Of a stretch of DNA of 54,336 nt, positions 50,024 to 54,336 are shown piece by piece. Origin of the DNA: Ignavibacteria bacterium (GTDB lineage Bacteria > Bacteroidota > Ignavibacteria > SZUA-365); assembly GCA_002869275.1 (NCBI GenBank), contig PKTF01000213.1, positions 1-54,336 on the forward strand, given 5' to 3'. A program made the position numbers and the translations under genes. The notes below the pieces were generated by a model. That model did not search any database and had not been told where the DNA came from. It worked only from the letters and a program-made list of their open reading frames with translations. Positions within the stretch are counted from its first letter, which is position 1. Each line of letters starts with the position of its first letter.

Positions 50024-50593
50024 TTACGTATCGAATTCTACCTGACTGAAATCGAGCTCGACCGGCGTTTTGCGACCGAAGATCGACACCATCACCTTCA
50101 GTTTCGTCTTCTCCTGGTTCACTTCCTGGACGAAGCCGCTGAAGGTGTTAAACGGACCGTCGATCACGCGCACCGGATCGCCGACGCGGAACTGCACTTC
50201 GGGCATTTCCGTGTCCTTGCGCTCCTCCATCCTGCCGAGGATCTTGTCGACCTCGTCGTTGCGCAGTGGCGCGGGATTATTCTTCGGACCGACGAAGGAA
50301 ATCACCGAAGGGGTGTTCAGGATCAGATGCTTCGTGTCCTTATCCAACACACAGTGGATCAACACATATCCGGGAAAGAAATTGCGCGTTTTCGTGCGTT
50401 TCTTCCCGTCACGCATCTCGTACACCTTTTCGGTGGGAACGATGACCGACAGAATCCGCTCCTCCATCCGGAGTTTCGGATCCGTCTGCTTCACTTCGTT
50501 CTCGATGTATGCCTTGACTTTGTTCTCATGGCCGGAATACGACCGAATAGCATACCAACGGAGATGTTCTGTCTGAGTTTCTTCCGAAGCCAT
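50024..50593 (-). CDS. nusG: Transcription termination/antitermination factor NusG
   Basis: A 189-residue NusG. The NGN domain has [20 protein letters not shown] and [13 protein letters not shown]; the C-terminal KOW domain (about 128-185) has [20 protein letters not shown]. It couples polymerase to the ribosome through S10 and to Rho. It follows secE by 22 bp. Confidence 0.97.
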   Translation of the reverse strand: MASEETQTEHLRWYAIRSYSGHENKVKAYIENEVKQTDPKLRMEERILSVIVPTEKVYEMRDGKKRTKTRNFFPGYVLIHCVLDKDTKHLILNTPSVISFVGPKNNPAPLRNDEVDKILGRMEERKDTEMPEVQFRVGDPVRVIDGPFNTFSGFVQEVNQEKTKLKVMVSIFGRKTPVELDFSQVEFDT

Positions 50594-50615
50594 GAATTAC
50601 CATTAGATGCCCTGG

Positions 50616-50801
50616 TTAACCCAGCAGCATCTCCAAAAATTTTGTAAATACGGCGTCGACAACAAAAATGAACAGCGAAATGACGATGGACGATACCAGC
50701 ACCATTGCTGTCGACTCCTTGAGTTCATCCTTGGTCGGCCACGTCACCTTCTTCATTTCTTTGGTGACGCCGTTGACGAAGTCCACGATTTTTTCTTTCA
50801 T
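50616..50801 (-). CDS. secE: Preprotein translocase subunit SecE
   Basis: A 61-residue single-span SecE, the short form common outside Proteobacteria. The amphipathic helix (VNGVTKEMKKVTWPTKDELK) is followed by one membrane segment (about 31-52). It partners SecY encoded at 24103. Confidence 0.95.
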   Translation of the reverse strand: MKEKIVDFVNGVTKEMKKVTWPTKDELKESTAMVLVSSIVISLFIFVVDAVFTKFLEMLLG

Positions 50802-50831
50802 GACTCGGCTGCGTAGATTCTAAATGATTCC

Positions 50832-50907
50832 TGGCACGAGAGGAGGGACTCGAACCCCCAACCTGCGGTTTTGGAGACCGCTGCTCTACCAATTAAGCTA
50901 CTCTCGT
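50832..50907 (-). tRNA. tRNA-Trp (CCA)
   Basis: A full cloverleaf with acceptor stem ACGAGAG/CTCTCGT, anticodon stem GCGGT/ACCGC with loop CTCCAAA (anticodon CCA), T-arm GGTTCGAGTCC region, discriminator G and an encoded 3' CCA. It lies between rpmG and secE, a very common order. Confidence 0.97.
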
Positions 50908-50918
50908 AAGAGATCGCG

Positions 50919-51086
50919 TTACTTGGTTTCCTTGAACATCACGTGCTTGCGTACGACGGGGTCGTACTTCTTATACTCGACACGCTGCGGATGCTTCTGC
51001 TTGTTCTTGGTGAAGGTATAACGATACCCTGTTCCCGCAGAACTCTCCAGCGTGATGTTGATCCGTCCTTTGTTACTCTTGGCCAT
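50919..51086 (-). CDS. rpmG: 50S ribosomal protein L33, zinc-free type
   Basis: A 55-residue L33 read directly from the sequence ([18 protein letters not shown] to [15 protein letters not shown]). No cysteines are present, so it is the C- (zinc-independent) form. AGGATATGGCC surrounds the ATG at 51084-51086. It is embedded between tRNA-Thr and tRNA-Trp genes and must be cut from a mixed tRNA/mRNA transcript. Confidence 0.95.
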   Translation of the reverse strand: MAKSNKGRINITLESSAGTGYRYTFTKNKQKHPQRVEYKKYDPVVRKHVMFKETK

Positions 51087-51134
51087 ATCCTGCCTCACAT
51101 TACAAATACGAAAAAGGCACCAGGTTGCGCCTTG

Positions 51135-51207
<73 letters not shown>

Positions 51208-51208
51208 C

Positions 51209-51284
51209 TGGAGCGGGAGACGGGACTCGAACCCGCAACCAACAGCTTGGAAGGCTGTGACTCTACCAATTGAGTTACCCCCGC
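51209..51284 (-). tRNA. tRNA-Gly (TCC)
   Basis: Acceptor GCGGGGG/CTCCCGC with one G-U pair, anticodon stem ACAGC/GCTGT with loop CTTCCAA (anticodon TCC), T-arm GGGTTCGAGTCCC. Discriminator U and the 3' CCA is encoded. Confidence 0.97.
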
Positions 51285-51318
51285 GTACGGGATTCCGGCT
51301 ATGCCGGTTGAAACTCTG

Positions 51319-51401
51319 TGGTGGGGGTAGGATTCGAACCTACGAAGTCATATGACAACAGATTTACAGTCTGTCCCGGTTGGCCACTTCGGTACCCCAC
51401 C
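51319..51401 (-). tRNA. tRNA-Tyr (GTA)
   Basis: An 83-nt class II tRNA with a long variable arm (GTCATATGAC). Acceptor GGTGGGG/CCCCACC, anticodon stem ACAGA/TCTGT with loop CTGTAAA (anticodon GTA). Discriminator A; CCA is not encoded. Confidence 0.97.
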
Positions 51402-51414
51402 GTTATGTCGTTTG

Positions 51415-51487
51415 AGCTGGCGACCAGACTTGAACTGGTGGCCTGCTGATTACAAATCAGCTGCTCTACCAACTGAGCTACGCCAGC
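51415..51487 (-). tRNA. tRNA-Thr (TGT)
   Basis: Acceptor GCTGGCG/CGCCAGC, anticodon stem GCTGA/TCAGC with loop TTTGTAA (anticodon TGT). Discriminator U; CCA is not encoded. It is the first gene after the operon promoter. Confidence 0.97.
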
Positions 51488-51521
51488 AGGCCTGAACGCT
51501 GCAATAGCGAACAGGATCACA

Positions 51522-51550
51522 AATATATCCGTTGTTTTTATTAAAGTCAA
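51522..51550 (-). promoter_or_regulatory. Strong promoter of the tRNA-rpmG-secE-nusG operon
   Basis: On the minus strand TTGACT (51545-51550) and TATATT (51522-51527) are exactly 17 bp apart. The same bases read as TTTG and TATATTTG, a full match to the Bacteroidota -33/-7 consensus (TAnnTTTG). An inverted repeat CCCCGG-GG-CCGGGG (51552-51565) abuts the -35 side. Confidence 0.85.
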
Positions 51551-51571
51551 ACCCCGGGGCCGGGGAATTTA

Positions 51572-51602
51572 GAAAAAATCTCTGTTTTCCTAGAGATTTT
51601 TT
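51572..51602 (-). terminator. Intrinsic terminator after the alpha/beta hydrolase gene
   Basis: An 11-bp stem (AAAAAATCTCT / AGAGATTTTTT, 51573-51602) with an 8-nt loop, followed on the minus strand by T residues. The upstream arm contains the end of the hydrolase coding sequence, including part of its TAG stop (51590-51592). Confidence 0.8.
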
Positions 51603-52390
51603 TTCAGGAAGGTGAGCAACTCTTGTCCCAATCCTACCCCGGCTGCGAAAATATCAGTGCCGTGACCGGCATTTTCGACGATGCGTGTGACCTGCTGGGG
51701 TGCGAGTGATGCGTACGCCTGGACCGTCTCCACTGAACGCACATCCTCGCTGCTCGCGATCGCAAACAACGGCCTGTCACCGTAGGCCTTGACCGATGCG
51801 CGGGTGGGAAGCTCATTGAAATAGTTGAGACCCGGACTAAGAAGAGCAACGGCGCGTATCTGAGAATCTTTTGCTGCGTAGATGATCGCGTTGCTCGCAC
51901 CGTACGAGGCACCCACGATGCCAATTCGCGCGGCATCTACTGAGGAATGTCCGCGCAGGAAGGCGATCGCCGCAACAATATCCTTTCCGGCTATTCGTTC
52001 GGGACGAATGCGTTTTCCATCTTCCGTCTTCGTCGACCCGCCGTATCCGCGCATGTCGATGGTCAGCACGGTGATGCCCGCAGTCTGCAGTTCCTGCGCG
52101 AACCCCGCGAAACTGCTGCGGTCACTACGCCACTGATGCAGACAGAGCACCGTCGGTGCATTCTTCCCGGCGGAGTACAGCGTGCCGGTGATAACAATGC
52201 CGTCTTCGGTGGCGAAACGTACGTCCTCGCCCGGTACGGCGCTGCGCATGGCCGTCCCTGCCGCCTGCTGCACGACTGACGTCATCCCCGTGTCGCGCAG
52301 GGAGGCCTCCTCGCCCGAACCGCCTTCGGATTGGCAATGCGTGAACATGAGCAGGGCGATGATGCCGGCGATGGTCTGCATGCGTTTCAT
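51590..52390 (-). CDS. Exported alpha/beta hydrolase
   Basis: A 266-residue hydrolase starting at ATG 52388-52390. The N-terminus is a signal peptide (MKRMQTIAGIIALLMFTHC), possibly a lipoprotein signal though the lipobox is poor. The fold has CLHQWRSDRSSFAGFA near the oxyanion site, the nucleophile elbow GASYGAS, and the catalytic His in NAGHGTDIF. It resembles dienelactone hydrolase/acyl-peptidase-type esterases; the substrate is unknown. It follows miaA by 31 bp and is the last gene of the dacA-pcm-miaA group. Confidence 0.87.
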   Translation of the reverse strand: MKRMQTIAGIIALLMFTHCQSEGGSGEEASLRDTGMTSVVQQAAGTAMRSAVPGEDVRFATEDGIVITGTLYSAGKNAPTVLCLHQWRSDRSSFAGFAQELQTAGITVLTIDMRGYGGSTKTEDGKRIRPERIAGKDIVAAIAFLRGHSSVDAARIGIVGASYGASNAIIYAAKDSQIRAVALLSPGLNYFNELPTRASVKAYGDRPLFAIASSEDVRSVETVQAYASLAPQQVTRIVENAGHGTDIFAAGVGLGQELLTFLKKNL

Positions 52391-52421
52391 ATCATTATCC
52401 TCAGTCTTTTCATCGTGTTTG

Positions 52422-53369
52422 TCAGCCGGCAGTGTGCCGGTATGCGGTAAGGATCGTGGCTGCCATACTCTCGGACGTGCTGTCGGGACCGACATCGATC
52501 CAGTGCATGCCCACGTCCTTGCGGAACCACGTCAGCTGCCGTTTCGCGAAACGGCGCGTATTGCGCTTGATGAGTTCAGTCGCCGCCTCCAGTGTGCAGG
52601 AAGCTGTAAAATAGGAGGCAAGCTCTTTATAACCAACCGTGTTCAGTGAGTTCCAGGAGGGATCGGCACCACCGTCGAGCAGTGTGCGCATTTCACGCAG
52701 CAGGCCCGCCTCGAACATGGAATCGACTCTCCTGTTTATACGTTCGTAAAGCATTGGCCGTTCCCATTGCAGAGCTGCCGTGAAGAACCGGTAGGGCAGC
52801 CGTCGCTGCCGCTCCCTGCGCAGCAGGGACCAGGGACGACCGGTGAGCATGCAGACTTCGAGCGCGCGCACGAGTCGGACTGGGTTGTCGGCATCGATCT
52901 CCCGCGCCGTGTCCGGATCGAGCTTCCGCAATTCCTCCAGGAGTACGTCCCTGCCCTCTTCTCGCAGTCGCCGCTCCAGTTCCGCCCGTAAAACAGGGTC
53001 CGCTTCCGGCCCGTCAAACATGCCTTCCGTCAATACACGGATGTAGAGTCCCGTTCCGCCCGCGACAATGACGGGCTTCCCGCGGTCGAGGATGGAACGG
53101 ATCCACCCGTCAGCATCGAGGAAGAACTGCCCCGCCGTGTACGTCTCGTCCAGCGCACAGATATCGATGCCGTGATGGGGCACGCGCTCGCGTTCCGCCA
53201 TTGACGGTTTGGCCGTGCCGATATCAATCTGCCGATACACCTGTCGTGAATCGGCGCTGATGATTTCGGCACCGAGGACTTCGGCGCAATGCAATGCGGC
53301 CGCACTTTTACCCGAAGCGGTCGGACCGGTAATGACGAGAATGGGTGGAGAATCTGTTGTGCCGGGCAT
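52422..53369 (-). CDS. miaA: tRNA dimethylallyltransferase
   Basis: A 315-residue enzyme that adds a dimethylallyl group to A37 of tRNAs reading UNN codons. The P-loop GPTASGKS (15-22) is at the N-terminus, followed by ISADSRQVYRQIDIGTAKPS, PHHGIDI, GGTGLYIRVL and NPVRLVRALEV; NTVGYKELASYF and TRRFAKRQLTWFRKD close the C-terminal domain. All are diagnostic. tRNA-Trp and tRNA-Tyr encoded nearby are expected substrates. Confidence 0.97.
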   Translation of the reverse strand: MPGTTDSPPILVITGPTASGKSAAALHCAEVLGAEIISADSRQVYRQIDIGTAKPSMAERERVPHHGIDICALDETYTAGQFFLDADGWIRSILDRGKPVIVAGGTGLYIRVLTEGMFDGPEADPVLRAELERRLREEGRDVLLEELRKLDPDTAREIDADNPVRLVRALEVCMLTGRPWSLLRRERQRRLPYRFFTAALQWERPMLYERINRRVDSMFEAGLLREMRTLLDGGADPSWNSLNTVGYKELASYFTASCTLEAATELIKRNTRRFAKRQLTWFRKDVGMHWIDVGPDSTSESMAATILTAYRHTAG

Positions 53370-53393
53370 GCGGGATCTGCCTCACGCGTGATG

Positions 53394-54050
53394 TTATGAA
53401 CGCCAGCCCTCTTTCCCGAGAAGGGGTACAAATTTGAATCCCGCACTCTTCGAATGCGCGAAGTCCTCTCCCTGGCGCTCAACGATGATCATGTTTTGAG
53501 ATGCCTGGTCGCCGACCGGAATCACCATCCGGCCTCCGTCATCGAGCTGCCTGAGCAGTGACTGCGGGACGTCGGGCGCTCCCGCGGTAACGATGATGCC
53601 GCGGTACGGTGCGAACTGCGACCAACCCACGCTCCCGTCACCCACTTTCGAGGCGATATTGTACCCTAACTCCTCGAAGCGCGATCGCGCTGTTTCCAGC
53701 AGGTCGAAATGTCGCTCGATGGTGAACACGCGCGCACCCATCTGCGCCAGGATGCAGGCCTGGTAGCCGCTTCCGGTTCCTATTTCGAGGACCTTATCGC
53801 CGCGACGAATCTGCAGGAGCTGGGTCATGAACGCAACGGTATAAGGCTGAGAAATGGTCTGCTGGCAGGCGATGGGAAGCGCTGAGTCTTCGTAGGCGCG
53901 ATGCTGAAACACTTCCTGGACGAAATGATGCCGGGGTATGCTGTTCAGGGCGTCCAGGACGTGCTGATCGGAAATGCCTTTGCTTCGGAGAAGATCCACG
54001 AGCTGCGTGCGTGCAAGGTCAAACTGCCGGTTGGAATAAGTACTGCTCAT
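53394..54050 (-). CDS. pcm: Protein-L-isoaspartate O-methyltransferase
   Basis: A 218-residue SAM-dependent methyltransferase that starts repair of damaged aspartate/asparagine residues. Diagnostic parts are IPRHHFV, YEDSALPIACQQTISQPYTV, motif I VLEIGTGSGYQACILA and IIVTAGAPDVPQSLLRQL. The ATG overlaps the dacA stop (ATGA), and miaA follows after 24 bp. Confidence 0.97.
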   Translation of the reverse strand: MSSTYSNRQFDLARTQLVDLLRSKGISDQHVLDALNSIPRHHFVQEVFQHRAYEDSALPIACQQTISQPYTVAFMTQLLQIRRGDKVLEIGTGSGYQACILAQMGARVFTIERHFDLLETARSRFEELGYNIASKVGDGSVGWSQFAPYRGIIVTAGAPDVPQSLLRQLDDGGRMVIPVGDQASQNMIIVERQGEDFAHSKSAGFKFVPLLGKEGWRS

Positions 54051-54336
54051 TCTTCCTTCATGTCGTTCTGTTCTCCCGACTTGAACGGGGTTTCAAAAAT
54101 GCTGCGTGCACTGGTGTTCATTCCCTGGCGCAGCCGTTCACGCAGCTGCTCGGGAGTCAGGTTTCGCGTCAGTGTGCCGTCCTCAGCCAGGGAAATCGTG
54201 CCCGTTTCTTCCGAAACCACGATGGCAAGTACGTCTGTCTGCTCCGAAATGCCGACGGCGGACCGGTGCCGCATGCCCATGATGAAACCGTCAACCTGCA
54301 GCTGACTGCTCAGCGGCAGCGTACAGCGCGCCGCCT
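54047..54336 (-). CDS. dacA: Diadenylate cyclase (c-di-AMP synthase), C-terminal part
   Basis: The last about 95 codons of a DisA_N/CdaA-type cyclase; the gene enters from the right edge (first readable residues ARCTLPLSSQLQVDGFI). The RHR nucleotide-binding motif reads GMRHRSAVGISEQTD, where most relatives have GTRHR, and VVSEETGTISLA follows. The N-terminal membrane helices and the DGA motif lie outside the window. c-di-AMP controls potassium and osmotic balance. The stop is coupled to pcm. Confidence 0.88.
   Translation of the reverse strand, partial: AARCTLPLSSQLQVDGFIMGMRHRSAVGISEQTDVLAIVVSEETGTISLAEDGTLTRNLTPEQLRERLRQGMNTSARSIFETPFKSGEQNDMKEE

Overview
The window comes from a GC-rich bacterium, most likely of the FCB group (Bacteroidota and relatives such as Ignavibacteriota, Kapabacteria or Chlorobiota). 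The tRNA/rpmG operon promoter fits both the classical -35/-10 pattern and the Bacteroidota TTTG...TAnnTTTG pattern. Beta-barrel outer-membrane proteins, lipoproteins and a FlgD-like Ig domain also fit this group. The assignment is an inference; no rRNA gene is present. No phage, insertion sequence or CRISPR array was seen.

Layout. (1) 1-5841: an ECF sigma gene with the start of a probable partner gene, then a minus-strand envelope operon (DUF192 protein, HMA lipoprotein, redoxin-like protein, alkaline phosphatase, probably rhomboid protease), then a second ECF sigma/partner pair on the plus strand. Both sigma genes carry the same ECF-type promoter (TGTAACC, 16-17 bp, GTCT). (2) 5846-9664: a barrel/FlgD-like protein, two lipoproteins and a glycosyltransferase, closed by a terminator. 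(3) 9755-12426: translationally coupled GH13 amylase-like lipoprotein and glycosyltransferase (minus). (4) 12551-17899: an NtrB/NtrC-like two-component system followed, behind a well-matched sigma-54 promoter and an inverted-repeat upstream site, by a small twin DxDGDG protein and a beta-barrel protein with a Gly/Asn-rich insert. (5) 17950-20228: metallophosphoesterase, MarC and EngB (minus).

(6) 20286-51487 is one minus-strand information-processing block: tRNA-Thr, -Tyr, -Gly, -Thr, rpmG, tRNA-Trp, secE, nusG, rplKAJL, rpoBC, rpsLG, fusA, tuf, the S10/spc/alpha clusters, rpoA and rplQ. Internal signals include a hairpin between rplL and rpoB, a promoter and a hairpin between rpoC and rpsL, an intrinsic terminator between tuf and rpsJ, and a terminator after rplQ. 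rpsD is missing from its usual place between rpsK and rpoA. (7) 51590-54336: dacA (partial), pcm, miaA and an alpha/beta hydrolase, ending in a terminator just before the tRNA operon promoter.

The least explained part is region 4: sensor kinase, sigma-54 activator and their apparent target operon of two uncharacterised envelope proteins form what looks like a self-contained regulatory and structural module.
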